Assembly (NCBI GenBank): GCA_016716965.1
Contig: JADJUP010000043.1
Location: 41,178-105,177, forward strand
DNA from: Sulfuritalea sp.
Lineage (GTDB): Bacteria; Pseudomonadota; Gammaproteobacteria; Burkholderiales; Rhodocyclaceae
Direction of reading: 5' to 3'
DNA length: 64,000 nucleotides
The position numbers and the translations under genes are program-made. The notes under the pieces were generated by a model. The model was not told the DNA's origin and made no database searches. It saw only the letters and a program-made list of their open reading frames with translations. Positions within the stretch are counted from its first letter, which is position 1, and the number at the start of each line of letters is the position of its first letter. This document shows positions 8,036-17,749 of the stretch, piece by piece.

Positions 8036-9285
8036 ACGACGTTTCCAGTGGACTGGCGGCGCGGCGGAGCAGTCGCCGCGTCATGGTGGCGAAAGTCGGC
8101 GTTGGCGGCACGGCGCCCGCGTCACCCGTGGTCATCCAGTCCATGACCAATACCGATACCGAGGACGTGTTCACGACGTCCATGCAGGTGGCGCAACTTG
8201 CGCGTGCCGGTTCCGAACTGGTGCGCATCACGGTCAACACGCGGGAAGCCGCTGCAGCGGTGCCGAAGATCCGCGACCGCCTGGCGCAGATGAACGTCGA
8301 TGTGCCGCTGATCGGCGACTTCCATTTCAACGGACACAAGCTCCTTGCCGAGCATCCCGCTTGTGCGGAGGCGCTGGCCAAGTTGCGCATCAATCCGGGC
8401 AACGTCGGCAAGGGCGCGCGGCGCGACGAGCAGTTCGCGCAACTGATCGAAATCGCCTGCCGGTACGACAAGCCGATCCGCATCGGGGTGAACTGGGGCA
8501 GCCTCGACCAGGCGCTGCTTGCCCGGGTCATGGATGAAAACGCCAGGCGTGCGGAGCCCAAGGATGCAACCGAGATCATGCGCGAAGCGATGGTGACCTC
8601 GGCATTGGAATCTGCGGCGCAGGCCGAAGCGCTGGGGCTGCCCGGCGACCACATCGTCCTGTCATGCAAGGTGTCCGGCGTGCAGGACCTGATCGCGATC
8701 TATCGCGAACTCGCGCGGCGCTGCGACTACCCGCTGCATCTGGGCCTGACCGAGGCCGGCATGGGCAGCAAGGGCATCGTCGCGTCGACCGCCGCGCTGG
8801 GCGTGCTGCTGCAGGAGGGCATTGGCGATACCATCCGCGTATCGCTGACACCCGAGCCCAACGGCGACCGCACGCGCGAGGTGATCGTCGCCCAGGAAAT
8901 CCTGCAGACCATGGGCCTGCGCGCCTTCACCCCTCTCGTCGCGGCCTGCCCCGGTTGCGGACGCACCACCAGCACGGTGTTCCAGGAACTGGCGCAGGAC
9001 ATCCAGAATTATGTCCGCGAACGCATGCCCGAATGGCGCCTGGCGCGTGTCGGCGTCGAGAACATGACGCTGGCCGTGATGGGCTGCGTGGTTAACGGCC
9101 CCGGCGAAAGCAAGCATGCCAGCATCGGCATCTCGCTGCCCGGCACCGGCGAGGCGCCGGTCGCGCCGGTGTATGTCGATGGCGAACGCGTAGTCACGCT
9201 GCGCGGCGACAACATTTCCGCCGAGTTCCGCCAGATCGTCGACGACTACGTCGCGCGCAAATATCCCGAAAGAGCGAGTCATTGA
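8032..9285 (+). CDS. ispG: 4-hydroxy-3-methylbut-2-en-1-yl diphosphate synthase IspG
   Basis: 417 aa from the ATG that overlaps the rodZ stop. Converts MEcPP to HMBPP in the MEP isoprenoid pathway. [4Fe-4S] ligands are the CPGC pair and the Cys of MGCVVNGPGE; VVIQSMTNTDT near the N-terminus is the family signature. Residues 21-28 are encoded by a copy of the dispersed repeat and form a short local insertion relative to other IspG proteins as I recall them. Confidence 0.98.
   Translation: MNDVSSGLAARRSSRRVMVAKVGVGGTAPASPVVIQSMTNTDTEDVFTTSMQVAQLARAGSELVRITVNTREAAAAVPKIRDRLAQMNVDVPLIGDFHFNGHKLLAEHPACAEALAKLRINPGNVGKGARRDEQFAQLIEIACRYDKPIRIGVNWGSLDQALLARVMDENARRAEPKDATEIMREAMVTSALESAAQAEALGLPGDHIVLSCKVSGVQDLIAIYRELARRCDYPLHLGLTEAGMGSKGIVASTAALGVLLQEGIGDTIRVSLTPEPNGDRTREVIVAQEILQTMGLRAFTPLVAACPGCGRTTSTVFQELAQDIQNYVRERMPEWRLARVGVENMTLAVMGCVVNGPGESKHASIGISLPGTGEAPVAPVYVDGERVVTLRGDNISAEFRQIVDDYVARKYPERASH
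8094..8114 (+). repeat. Dispersed repeat, copy 2 (in ispG)
   Basis: One mismatch to the core (GTT for GCT). Coded as K-V-G-V-G-G-T-A near the IspG N-terminus. Confidence 0.75.
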
Positions 9286-9328
9286 TTGCATCGGGCGCGG
9301 ATCGATCCGGCGCCCCTGCTGAACACAC

Positions 9329-10636
9329 ATGAGCCAGACACTGCAAGCCATCCGCGGCATGAACGACATTCTGCCGGCCGACGCCGAACTCTGGGAACAG
9401 TTCGAGGAGGCCGTGCGCGACTGGTTGCGCGCCTACGGCTACCGCCCGATCCGTATGCCGATGGTCGAACCGACGCCGCTGTTCGCACGCGCCATCGGCG
9501 CCGTGACCGACATCGTCGAAAAGGAAATGTATTCCTTCGAGGACGCGCTGAACGGCGAGAGCCTCACCCTGCGTCCGGAGGGCACGGCGTCCTGCGTGCG
9601 CGCCGTACTGCAGCACAACCTGCTCTACGACGGCCCCAAGCGCCTTTGGTACATGGGGCCGATGTTTCGCCACGAGCGACCGCAGAAGGGCCGCTATCGC
9701 CAGTTCCATCAAGTGGGTGTCGAGGCGCTGGGTTTTCCCGGACCGGACATTGATGCCGAGCAGATCGCCATGTGCGCGCGCCTGTGGGACGACCTCGGAC
9801 TCGAGGGCATCCGGCTCGAAATCAATTCGCTCGGACAGAGCGACGAGCGGGCACGTCATCGCGCCGACCTGCAGGCCTACCTCGAAGCCCATAGCGAACA
9901 ACTCGACGCCGATGCCTTGCGCCGCCTGCACAGCAATCCGCTGCGCATCCTGGATACCAAGAATCCTGCGCTGCAGGGCCTGGTCGAAGCAGCGCCGAAG
10001 CTGATTGACTATCTCGGCGAAGAATCGCTCAAGCATTTCGAGGGCGTGCAGCAGTTGCTCAAGGATGCGGTGATTCCGTATCGCATCAATCCGCGCCTGG
10101 TGCGCGGGCTCGACTATTACAACCTCACCGTGTTCGAGTGGGTCACGGACCAGCTTGGGGCGCAGGGCACGGTGTGTGCCGGCGGCCGTTACGACGGACT
10201 CGTCGCGCAGCTGGGCGGCAAGCCGGCTCCGGCCTGCGGTTTTGCCATGGGCATCGAGCGGCTTCTGGCGCTGTGGCAGGACCAGGGGCACCGTCATGAA
10301 GTGCCGGCGCCCGACGCCTACCTCGTCCATCAGGGCGAGGCCGCCGGAAGATTTGCTTTCCGCATCGCCGAGGCTCTGCGCAGCGGCGGATTCTCCGTTC
10401 ACCTGCATTGCGGCGGCGGCAGCTTCAAGTCGCAGATGAAGAAGGCCGACAGCTCCGGAGCGCAGCTTGCGTTGATAGTCGGCGATGACGAGACGGCGGC
10501 AAACGAGGTAAGCGTGAAACCCCTGAGGTCGGATGCCGATCATCCGGCGCAGCAGGTGCGCGTGAGTTTTGACGATCTGGCCGATCACATCGGCGATATT
10601 CTTTTCCCAATGGAAGACGACAATGGCAGCCTATGA
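9329..10636 (+). CDS. hisS: Histidyl-tRNA synthetase
   Basis: 435 aa class II aminoacyl-tRNA synthetase. The N-terminal IRGMNDILP, motif 2 around MFRHERPQKGRYRQFHQ, and the histidine motifs LVRGLDYYNLTVFEW and CAGGRYDGL are all present, followed by the anticodon-binding domain. It sits in the invariant ispG-hisS-yfgM-bamB-der order and overlaps yfgM by 14 bp. Confidence 0.98.
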   Translation: MSQTLQAIRGMNDILPADAELWEQFEEAVRDWLRAYGYRPIRMPMVEPTPLFARAIGAVTDIVEKEMYSFEDALNGESLTLRPEGTASCVRAVLQHNLLYDGPKRLWYMGPMFRHERPQKGRYRQFHQVGVEALGFPGPDIDAEQIAMCARLWDDLGLEGIRLEINSLGQSDERARHRADLQAYLEAHSEQLDADALRRLHSNPLRILDTKNPALQGLVEAAPKLIDYLGEESLKHFEGVQQLLKDAVIPYRINPRLVRGLDYYNLTVFEWVTDQLGAQGTVCAGGRYDGLVAQLGGKPAPACGFAMGIERLLALWQDQGHRHEVPAPDAYLVHQGEAAGRFAFRIAEALRSGGFSVHLHCGGGSFKSQMKKADSSGAQLALIVGDDETAANEVSVKPLRSDADHPAQQVRVSFDDLADHIGDILFPMEDDNGSL

Positions 10637-11288
10637 CCTGGAAGAACAGGAACAGCTCGACGAGCTGAAGACCTGGTGGAAAATGTACGGCAATCTGGTG
10701 ACCGGGCTCCTGCTCGTCGTCGCGCTGGCCATGGCCGGCTGGCAGGGCTGGAACTGGTGGCAGCGCCAGCAGGCCGTCCAGGCGTCGGCGACATTTGCCA
10801 ACTTGCAGGCCGCGGCGATGAAGCGCGACGCGAAACGTGTGCGCGAGCTGGCTGGGGAACTGGTCGACAAGTACTCGGTGACGGCCTATGCCGGCATGGG
10901 CGCCCTGCTAGCGGCGCGCGTTCAAGTCGATACCGGGGATGCGCGCAATGCCCGCGTGCAGCTGGCGTGGGCGGCCGAAAATGCCACGGACCCCGGATTG
11001 CGCGAACTGGCCCGGCTTCGGCTGGCGACGCTGCTGCTCGACGAAAAATCCTACGATGATGCGTTGAAACAGCTTGCGGCCGAACCGGCGGCGCCGTTCG
11101 CGCCGCGCTTCGCGGAACTGCGGGGAGACATCCTTGCTGCCCAGGGGAAGGCCGCCGAGGCGCGCGTCGCCTATGACTCGGCCCTGACCAAGCTCGCGGC
11201 GTTATCCAAGGACGATGAAGCCAGGCAGCGTTCCGGCTACAAGGATGTGATCGAAGCCAAGCGCGACGCACTCGGGGCGGCAAAGTGA
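10623..11288 (+). CDS. yfgM: YfgM/Tol-Pal-like inner-membrane tetratricopeptide protein
   Basis: 221 aa from ATG 10623 (MAAYDLEEQEQLDEL). Acidic cytoplasmic N-terminus, membrane helix at about residues 24-44, then a periplasmic helical TPR-like domain. YfgM is an ancillary SecYEG partner with PpiD that helps outer-membrane protein biogenesis; its place directly before bamB supports that. The stop overlaps the bamB start. Confidence 0.9.
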   Translation: MAAYDLEEQEQLDELKTWWKMYGNLVTGLLLVVALAMAGWQGWNWWQRQQAVQASATFANLQAAAMKRDAKRVRELAGELVDKYSVTAYAGMGALLAARVQVDTGDARNARVQLAWAAENATDPGLRELARLRLATLLLDEKSYDDALKQLAAEPAAPFAPRFAELRGDILAAQGKAAEARVAYDSALTKLAALSKDDEARQRSGYKDVIEAKRDALGAAK

Positions 11289-12442
11289 ACCTGGGTGCCA
11301 TGAGAGTTTCCCTGCTAGCGGCCGCCGCACTTGCCTTGGGCGCCTGCTCGAGCGTGGAGAAGCTGAATCCCTTTGCCTCCAGTGGGCCCAAGGTGAAGCC
11401 GACCGAACTGGCGGCGATCCAGGCCAGTGCCGAATTCCGGACGGCGTGGCAGGCCGGGGTCGGCAGTGCCGGAGAGTTCACTTTTTCTCCCGCGGTGGTT
11501 GGCGAGAGCGTTTATGCGGCTGCTCGCGACGGCTCGGTGGCGCGTTTCGACGCGGGCCGCCAGGTCTGGCGCATCGCGGCCGGGCAGACCATCTCCGGCG
11601 GCGTCGGCAGCGATGGCAAGCTGGTGGTGGTGGGGACGCCCAAGGGCGAAGTGCTGGCCTTCGAGGCGGCGACGGGCCGCGAAGCGTGGAAGGCGCGCGT
11701 CAGTTCGGAAGTGCTGGCGGCGCCGGCGGTGGCAGAAGGATTGGCCATCGTGCGTTCCGGCGATTCGCGCATCTTCGGCTTCGACGTGGTGGATGGAAAA
11801 AGGCGCTGGGTGTACCAACGCAGCACTCCGACCCTGTCGCTGCGCTCGAACGTGGGTGTGATGCCCGCCGGAAAGGTCACGCTGGCTGGCTTCCCGGGCG
11901 GCAAATTGGTAGCGATCGCCAACAACAATGGCGCGGCGGTGTGGGAAGTCACGGTTGCCCTGCCCAAGGGAGCCACAGAGCTCGAACGCGTGGCCGACGT
12001 CACCAGTTCGCCGGCGGTTAGCGGCAGCACGGTTTGTGCCGCGGCGTTCCAGGGGCGGGTCGCCTGTTTCGACAGCAACACCGGCAACACGCTTTGGTCG
12101 CGCGAAATGTCCTCCAGCGCCGGCGTGGACATTGACGACCGCCGCGTTTACGTAACGGACGACAAAGGCGGCTTGCACGCGCTGGATCGCAATAGCGGGG
12201 CCAGCATATGGAAACAAGACAAGCTCGCGCTGCGCGGGCTTACGCGTCCGCTGGCACTGGATGGCCGTGTCGCCGTCGCCGACTTTCAGGGCGTGGTGCA
12301 TCTGCTGCGCGGTGAAGACGGCGCTTTTGCAGCCCGGACGAGCACCGATGGCAGCGCGGTGCGCGCCGAACCCGTCCGCTTCGGCGCGGGATTGCTGGTG
12401 CAGACCGCGAATGGCGGCCTGCATGCGCTTGAAGTCCGCTGA
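11285..12442 (+). CDS. bamB: Outer-membrane assembly lipoprotein BamB
   Basis: 385 aa from a GTG overlapping the yfgM stop; an ATG at 11300 giving 380 aa (MRVSLLAAAALALGACSS) is an equally good start. Lipobox ALGAC, then eight-bladed PQQ-type beta-propeller repeats (for example WRIAAGQTISGGVGSDG, WEVTVALPKG). Part of the BAM complex that inserts beta-barrels in the outer membrane. Confidence 0.96.
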   Translation: MNLGAMRVSLLAAAALALGACSSVEKLNPFASSGPKVKPTELAAIQASAEFRTAWQAGVGSAGEFTFSPAVVGESVYAAARDGSVARFDAGRQVWRIAAGQTISGGVGSDGKLVVVGTPKGEVLAFEAATGREAWKARVSSEVLAAPAVAEGLAIVRSGDSRIFGFDVVDGKRRWVYQRSTPTLSLRSNVGVMPAGKVTLAGFPGGKLVAIANNNGAAVWEVTVALPKGATELERVADVTSSPAVSGSTVCAAAFQGRVACFDSNTGNTLWSREMSSSAGVDIDDRRVYVTDDKGGLHALDRNSGASIWKQDKLALRGLTRPLALDGRVAVADFQGVVHLLRGEDGAFAARTSTDGSAVRAEPVRFGAGLLVQTANGGLHALEVR

Positions 12443-12490
12443 TTCCGTGTTCATTCGTCACGCACACAATGCCGTGGGTGCCGGCGCCAT

Positions 12491-13849
12491 ATGAAGCCTA
12501 CGCTGGTGATCGTCGGTCGCCCGAACGTCGGCAAGTCGACGCTGTTCAACCGCCTGACGCGCTCGCGTGATGCGTTGGTCGCCGATCAGCCGGGACTGAC
12601 CCGCGATCGGCATTACGGACACGGCCGCCTCGGCAGCAAGCCCTACCTCGTCGTCGACACCGGAGGTTTCGAGCCCCAGGCCAAGGAAGGCATCGTCCAT
12701 GAAATGGCACGCCAGGCCGAGGCGGCGATTGCCGAGGCCGACGTGCTGGTCTTCGTGGTGGACGTTCGTACCGGCCTGGCGCCCCAGGATCGGGTCATCG
12801 CCGAACTGTTGCGTCGCAGCGGGCGCCCGGTGTTGCTCGCGGCGAACAAGGGCGAAGGCATGGATCGCGCGGTGGTTGCCGCCGAATTTTACGAGCTCGG
12901 CTGCGGCGATCCTTGCGTCATATCCTCGGCGCATGGCGAAGGCGTGCGCGAACTGGTCGAACTTGCGCTGGCCCCTTTTCCGGACGAAAGCGAAGCCGAG
13001 GATGCTGCAGATGGTCCCCGGGTTGCCATCGCCGGGCGGCCCAATGTCGGCAAGAGCACGCTGGTCAATACCCTGCTTGGCGAAGAGCGTGTGATCGCTT
13101 TCGACATGCCGGGCACTACGCGCGATGCGATCGAGGTTCCCTTCGAACGCAATGGCCGCGCTTATACCCTGATCGATACCGCGGGTTTGCGCCGCAAGGG
13201 ACGGGTGTTCGAGACCATCGAGAAGTTTTCGGTGATCAAGACCCTGCAGGCGGTCGAGGAAGCCAACGTGGTGGTGCTGATGGTCGACGCGACCCAGGAG
13301 ATCTCCGACCAGGACGCGCACATCGCCGGCTTCGCGATCGATGCCGGCCGGGCACTGGTGGTCGCCGTAAACAAGTGGGATGCGGTGGACGACTACCGGC
13401 GCGAGCAGATCAAGCTGGACGTGGCGCGCAAGCTGAACTTCCTTGGTTTCGCCCGGGTTCATCACATCTCGGCGCTTAAAGGGCAGGGCATCGCCGGCGT
13501 CCTGACTTCGGTGGACAAGGCATTTGCCGCAGCCATGGCCAAGCTGTCCACGCCGAAGCTGACGCGCGTGCTGATCGCCGCCCAGGAAAAGCAGACACCA
13601 CCGCGCCATGGAGCGTTTCGTCCGAAATTGCGCTACGCCCATCAGGGTGGCAGCAATCCGCCCATCATCGTTATCCACGGCAACGCGCTGGAAAACATTC
13701 CGGCGTCCTACACCCGCTACCTGGAACGTTATTTTCTCGAAGCGTTCAAACTGCAGGGCACCCCGTTGCGCATTCAATACAAGACCAGCAAGAACCCTTT
13801 TACAAAAGAGGGTCGGCCGGTCAATCCGAAGCTTCGGCGTGAAAAGTGA
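12491..13849 (+). CDS. der: Ribosome biogenesis GTPase Der (EngA)
   Basis: 452 aa, two tandem GTPase domains each with GRPNVGKST (residues about 8 and 179) and NKWD/ANKG specificity motifs, followed by the KH-like C-terminal domain. Acts in 50S subunit maturation. The stop codon is followed almost directly by a copy of the dispersed repeat at 13851. Confidence 0.98.
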   Translation: MKPTLVIVGRPNVGKSTLFNRLTRSRDALVADQPGLTRDRHYGHGRLGSKPYLVVDTGGFEPQAKEGIVHEMARQAEAAIAEADVLVFVVDVRTGLAPQDRVIAELLRRSGRPVLLAANKGEGMDRAVVAAEFYELGCGDPCVISSAHGEGVRELVELALAPFPDESEAEDAADGPRVAIAGRPNVGKSTLVNTLLGEERVIAFDMPGTTRDAIEVPFERNGRAYTLIDTAGLRRKGRVFETIEKFSVIKTLQAVEEANVVVLMVDATQEISDQDAHIAGFAIDAGRALVVAVNKWDAVDDYRREQIKLDVARKLNFLGFARVHHISALKGQGIAGVLTSVDKAFAAAMAKLSTPKLTRVLIAAQEKQTPPRHGAFRPKLRYAHQGGSNPPIIVIHGNALENIPASYTRYLERYFLEAFKLQGTPLRIQYKTSKNPFTKEGRPVNPKLRREK

Positions 13850-13850
13850 A

Positions 13851-13871
13851 AGTCGGCGCTGGTGGCACGGC
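13851..13871 (+). repeat. Dispersed repeat, copy 3 (behind der)
   Basis: One mismatch to the core. Non-coding; begins one base after the der stop codon and lies 62 bp before hfq. Confidence 0.75.
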
Positions 13872-13932
13872 ACCGCAAAATCGATTACAGTAATTCACTC
13901 AAAAAACCAACAATCCCCAAAGGATCACCACC

Positions 13933-14169
13933 ATGAGCAATAAAGGGCAAATGCTACAAGACCCGTTTTTGAACACATTGCGTCGCGAGCACGTTCCGGT
14001 TTCCATCTACCTGGTGAACGGGATCAAGCTGCAGGGGCAGATCGAATCCTTCGATCAATATGTCGTTCTACTCAAGAATACGGTGACGCAGATGGTTTAC
14101 AAGCATGCAATCTCGACGGTCGTCCCCGGGCGTCCGGTGAGTTTCGCCCAGGAAGCCGACGCCGATTGA
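13933..14169 (+). CDS. hfq: RNA chaperone Hfq
   Basis: 78 aa, compact Hfq lacking a long C-terminal tail. Sm1 motif (LQDPFLNTLRREHVPVSIYLVNGIKLQGQI) and Sm2 (VYKHAISTVVP) are complete. Forms a hexamer that pairs small RNAs with mRNAs. RBS AAGGATC upstream. hfq-hflX-hflK-hflC is a conserved order. Confidence 0.98.
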   Translation: MSNKGQMLQDPFLNTLRREHVPVSIYLVNGIKLQGQIESFDQYVVLLKNTVTQMVYKHAISTVVPGRPVSFAQEADAD

Positions 14170-14214
14170 CGATTTCGCGCGAATCCCGGCGATTGCCATG
14201 AGGCGATTGTCCTG

Positions 14215-15330
14215 ATGTTCGAACGTCCCGCCAGTGGCGAGAATGCGGTACTGGTACAACTTGACTTTGGCGAAGGCGATTTTGCAGAACGCCTATCGGA
14301 GTTCCGCCTGTTGGTTGGCAGCGCCCGTGCGCGGCCGCTGGCGGTAATCTCCGGTCGGCGCGCGAGGCCCGACCCGGCATTGTATGCAGGCAAGGGCAAG
14401 GTTGAAGAAATCGCCGCGGCGGTGCGCCTGCACCATGCCGATGTCGTGGTCTTCAACCACGAATTGTCGCCCGGGCAGCAGCGCAATCTCGAGCGGGCCC
14501 TGGAATGCCGCGTTGTCGATCGCAGCAGCCTGATCCTGGATATCTTCGCGCTGCGAGCGAGGAGCCACGAAGGAAAATTGCAGGTTGAACTTGCCCAGCT
14601 TCAGTTCCTGGCGACGCGACTGGTTCGTGGATGGACCCACCTCGAACGGCAGAAGGGTGGCATCGGCTTGCGCGGTCCCGGAGAAAAGCAGCTCGAAACC
14701 GACCGCCGCCTGCTCGGCAAGCGCGTCGCACTGCTCAAGGATCGGCTGAAGCAACTGGAGCGGCAGCGCGCCGTGCGACGCCGCGGGCGCACCCGCGGCG
14801 AGGTGCTGGCTGTTTCCCTGGTCGGTTATACCAACGCCGGCAAGACCACCTTGTTCAATGCGCTGACCAAGGCCGGTGCCTATGCCGCCGACCAGCTTTT
14901 TGCGACCCTCGATACGACATCGCGCCGATTGTTCGTGGCTGATTCTTGTCCAATGGTGTTGTCGGATACGGTCGGTTTCATCCGTGATTTGCCGCATGCA
15001 CTGGTGGCCTCTTTTCATGCCACCCTCGAAGAGACCGCGCAGGCCGATTTGCTGCTGCACGTGGTCGATTCCTCCAGCCCCGATCGCGATCAGCAGATCC
15101 ATGCCGTCGAAGAAGTGCTGAAGGAAATCGGTGCGCTCGATGTGCCGCAGATCGTGGTCTGGAACAAGGCCGACCTCACTGCGGCCAGTCCAGGAGTCGA
15201 GCGCGACGACTGTGGTAACATTTCAGCCGTTCGACTCAGCGCCCACAGTGGGGCTGGAATACCGCTGTTGCGGGAGGCCCTCGCCGAGTTTGCGGGACCG
15301 CTTGGCGAACTCCGCGTTATTGCGGCCTGA
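14215..15330 (+). CDS. hflX: Ribosome-splitting GTPase HflX
   Basis: 371 aa. N-terminal HflX nucleotide-binding domain with the glycine-rich ERQKGGIGLRGPGEKQLE stretch, then an Obg-like G domain with P-loop GYTNAGKTTLF, DTVGFIRDLP and NKAD. Rescues stalled ribosomes under stress. It stands between hfq and hflK as usual. Confidence 0.97.
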   Translation: MFERPASGENAVLVQLDFGEGDFAERLSEFRLLVGSARARPLAVISGRRARPDPALYAGKGKVEEIAAAVRLHHADVVVFNHELSPGQQRNLERALECRVVDRSSLILDIFALRARSHEGKLQVELAQLQFLATRLVRGWTHLERQKGGIGLRGPGEKQLETDRRLLGKRVALLKDRLKQLERQRAVRRRGRTRGEVLAVSLVGYTNAGKTTLFNALTKAGAYAADQLFATLDTTSRRLFVADSCPMVLSDTVGFIRDLPHALVASFHATLEETAQADLLLHVVDSSSPDRDQQIHAVEEVLKEIGALDVPQIVVWNKADLTAASPGVERDDCGNISAVRLSAHSGAGIPLLREALAEFAGPLGELRVIAA

Positions 15331-15397
15331 TGACATTCGCACTCCATCCAACTTTTTCAACTCCCTGAACAGACAAAACGTGATTGCCGGAATCCTC

Positions 15398-16663
15398 ATG
15401 TCTCTAAACGACCACGGCTGGGGTAATCAACCCGGCGGCGGCAAGCGCGGTGGCGGCAATCAAGGCCCTCCCGACCTCGAAGAACTCTGGCGCGATTTCA
15501 ATCGCCGCTTGTCGGGCCTTTTTGGCAAAAAAGCTGGCGGCAGCGGCGATGGCGGCGGTGACGGCGGAAGTCGAATGCCTTCCATCAGCCCGCGTCAATT
15601 CGGTGGTGGCATCGGTGTCATCCTGATGCTGGTCGCGGCGATCTGGCTGGGTAGCAGCTTTTATATTGTCGATGCATCGCAGCGGGGCGTGGTACTGCAG
15701 TTCGGTCGATTCAAGGAGGTCACCGAACCCGGATTGCGCTGGCGCCTGCCGTGGCCTATCCAGACCAATGAAATAGTGAACGTCACCGGCGTTCGTACGG
15801 TCGAAGTCGGTTATCGAGGTTCGGACAAGAACAAGGTGCTGAAGGAAGCTTTGATGCTGACCGACGATGAGAACATCGTCAACGTGCAGTTTGCCGTGCA
15901 GTACCTGCTGTCCGATCCCAAGGATTACCTGTTCAACAATCGGCATCCCGACGATGCGGTCATGCAGGCTGCGGAAACCGCGATCCGCGAAGTGGTCGGC
16001 AAGAGCAAGATGGATTTCGTGCTTTACGAAGGGCGCGACCAGATCGCCGCCAATACGCAGAAACTGATCCAGGATATCCTCGATCGGTACAAGACCGGCA
16101 TTCTGGTCCGCTCGGTCAACATGCAAAGCACCCAGCCGCCGGAACAGGTGCAAGCTGCATTCGATGACGCGGTCAAGGCAGGGCAGGACCGCGAGCGGCA
16201 GAAGAACGAAGGCCAGGCCTACGCCAACGACGTGATCCCGCGCGCGCGCGGCGCAGCGTCGCGACTGATGGAAGAAGCCACCGGCTATCGGCAACGCATC
16301 ATCGTAACCGCCGAGGGCGATGCATCGCGCTTCAAGCAGATTCTGACGGAATACAGCAAGGCCCCCGAAGTAACGCGCAGCCGCATGTATCTGGAAACTG
16401 TGCAACAGGTATTTGCGAACACCAGCAAAGTTATGCTGGACTCCAAGGGGTCCGGCAACCTGCTTTACCTTCCTCTCGACAAGCTGATGCAGGCGGCTGG
16501 TGCCACCGTAGCAGCGCCGGCAGCCATTGAAACAGTGGTTCCTCGCACCGTTCCCGGCGCGTCGATCGCCTCGCCGGATGCTCCTCCGCAGACGGAAAGA
16601 TCGGCACCGGGCGATGCGCGTGTACGCGGCAGCCTTGGCTCGCGGGAACGGGGAGAACGTTGA
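15398..16663 (+). CDS. hflK: Membrane protease modulator HflK
   Basis: 421 aa from ATG 15398. Gly-rich cytoplasmic N-terminus, membrane helix at about residues 68-88, then an SPFH/band-7 domain (RGVVLQFGRFKEVTEPGLRW) and a coiled-coil region. With HflC it forms the cage around FtsH that controls its proteolysis. Overlaps hflC by one base (TGATG). Confidence 0.96.
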   Translation: MSLNDHGWGNQPGGGKRGGGNQGPPDLEELWRDFNRRLSGLFGKKAGGSGDGGGDGGSRMPSISPRQFGGGIGVILMLVAAIWLGSSFYIVDASQRGVVLQFGRFKEVTEPGLRWRLPWPIQTNEIVNVTGVRTVEVGYRGSDKNKVLKEALMLTDDENIVNVQFAVQYLLSDPKDYLFNNRHPDDAVMQAAETAIREVVGKSKMDFVLYEGRDQIAANTQKLIQDILDRYKTGILVRSVNMQSTQPPEQVQAAFDDAVKAGQDRERQKNEGQAYANDVIPRARGAASRLMEEATGYRQRIIVTAEGDASRFKQILTEYSKAPEVTRSRMYLETVQQVFANTSKVMLDSKGSGNLLYLPLDKLMQAAGATVAAPAAIETVVPRTVPGASIASPDAPPQTERSAPGDARVRGSLGSRERGER

Positions 16664-17538
16664 TGCAGCGCCATCTGTCTTTTGTTGGGTCGTTCATCTT
16701 CGGTCTTCTGGCCCTGTTCGCCATGACGGTTTTTACGGTCGATCAGCGCCAGTTCGCGATCATTTTTCAGCTCGGAGAAATCAAGGAAGTCGTTTCCGAG
16801 CCGGGCCTAGCCTTCAAGTGGCCGTTGATACAGAACGTGCGAATTTTCGACAAGCGCATCCTGACGATGGATAGTCCGGAGCCGGAGCGGTTCCTGACCG
16901 CGGAGAAGAAACCCGTACTGGTGGATTCCTTCGTCAAATGGCGCATCCACGATGTCAAGCAGTACTACGTTTCGGTCGGCGGCGATGAAACCCTGGCCAG
17001 GACCCGGCTTTCGCAGACCGTCAATGCCGGCCTGCGCGAAGAGTTCGGTCGGCGCACGGTGCATGACGTGGTGTCCGGCGCACGTGACGACATCATGGTC
17101 GTGGTGAAGAAGAAGGCCGATGCCGACATGCGGGCGATCGGTGTCGAGATCGTTGACGTTCGGCTGAAACGCGTCGATTTGCCACCGGAAGTTTCAGAGT
17201 CGGTCTATCGCCGGATGGAAACCGAACGCAAGCGCGTCGCCAGTGAGTTGCGCGCCGAAGGTGCCGCAGAAGCGGAAAAAATCCGGGCCAATGCCGACCG
17301 TCAGCGCGAGGTTATCCTGGCCGAGGCCTATCGCGATGCACAAAAGATCAAGGGCGAAGGCGATGCCAAGGGCGCAGCGATTTACGGCCGTGCCTTTGGC
17401 GAGAATCCCGAGTTCTACGCCTTCTATCGAAGTCTGGAAGCCTATCGCGGCAGTTTCAGGAACAAGAGCGACCTCATGGTAATCGAACCCAACTCCGAGT
17501 TCTTCAAATACCTGAAGAACAGCGGCAAGGGCAAGTGA
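16663..17538 (+). CDS. hflC: Membrane protease modulator HflC
   Basis: 291 aa. N-terminal membrane anchor (about 5-24) and SPFH domain (QRQFAIIFQLGEIKEV), coiled-coil with ERKRVASELRAEGAAEAEKI, and the ENPEFYAFYRSLEAYR end common to HflC. ATG 16663 overlaps the hflK stop; a TTG three bases upstream is less likely. Confidence 0.97.
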   Translation: MQRHLSFVGSFIFGLLALFAMTVFTVDQRQFAIIFQLGEIKEVVSEPGLAFKWPLIQNVRIFDKRILTMDSPEPERFLTAEKKPVLVDSFVKWRIHDVKQYYVSVGGDETLARTRLSQTVNAGLREEFGRRTVHDVVSGARDDIMVVVKKKADADMRAIGVEIVDVRLKRVDLPPEVSESVYRRMETERKRVASELRAEGAAEAEKIRANADRQREVILAEAYRDAQKIKGEGDAKGAAIYGRAFGENPEFYAFYRSLEAYRGSFRNKSDLMVIEPNSEFFKYLKNSGKGK

Positions 17539-17560
17539 TCCCCTTCGGGTTCCGGTTGCA

Positions 17561-17746
17561 ATGCTCAATCTTTTGTTGCTGGCGTTCGCCCTGATGCTTG
17601 TAATCGAGGGGCTCATGCCGTTCCTCGCGCCACGAATCTGGCGCGAAACCTTCCGGCGTGTGACCGAATTGAGTGATGGCCAGATTCGCTTCATCGGCCT
17701 GACGTCGATGCTGGTCGGCATCGTTCTGCTCACCATTTTCCGTTGA
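17561..17746 (+). CDS. YjeT/DUF2065 small inner-membrane protein
   Basis: 61 aa with two hydrophobic segments (about 2-20 and 43-60) separated by a basic loop (PRIWRETFRRV). Matches the DUF2065 (YjeT) family, which typically lies between hflC and hisZ/purA. Function unknown; a role linked to HflKC is inferred only from location. Confidence 0.85.
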   Translation: MLNLLLLAFALMLVIEGLMPFLAPRIWRETFRRVTELSDGQIRFIGLTSMLVGIVLLTIFR

Positions 17747-17749
17747 TCC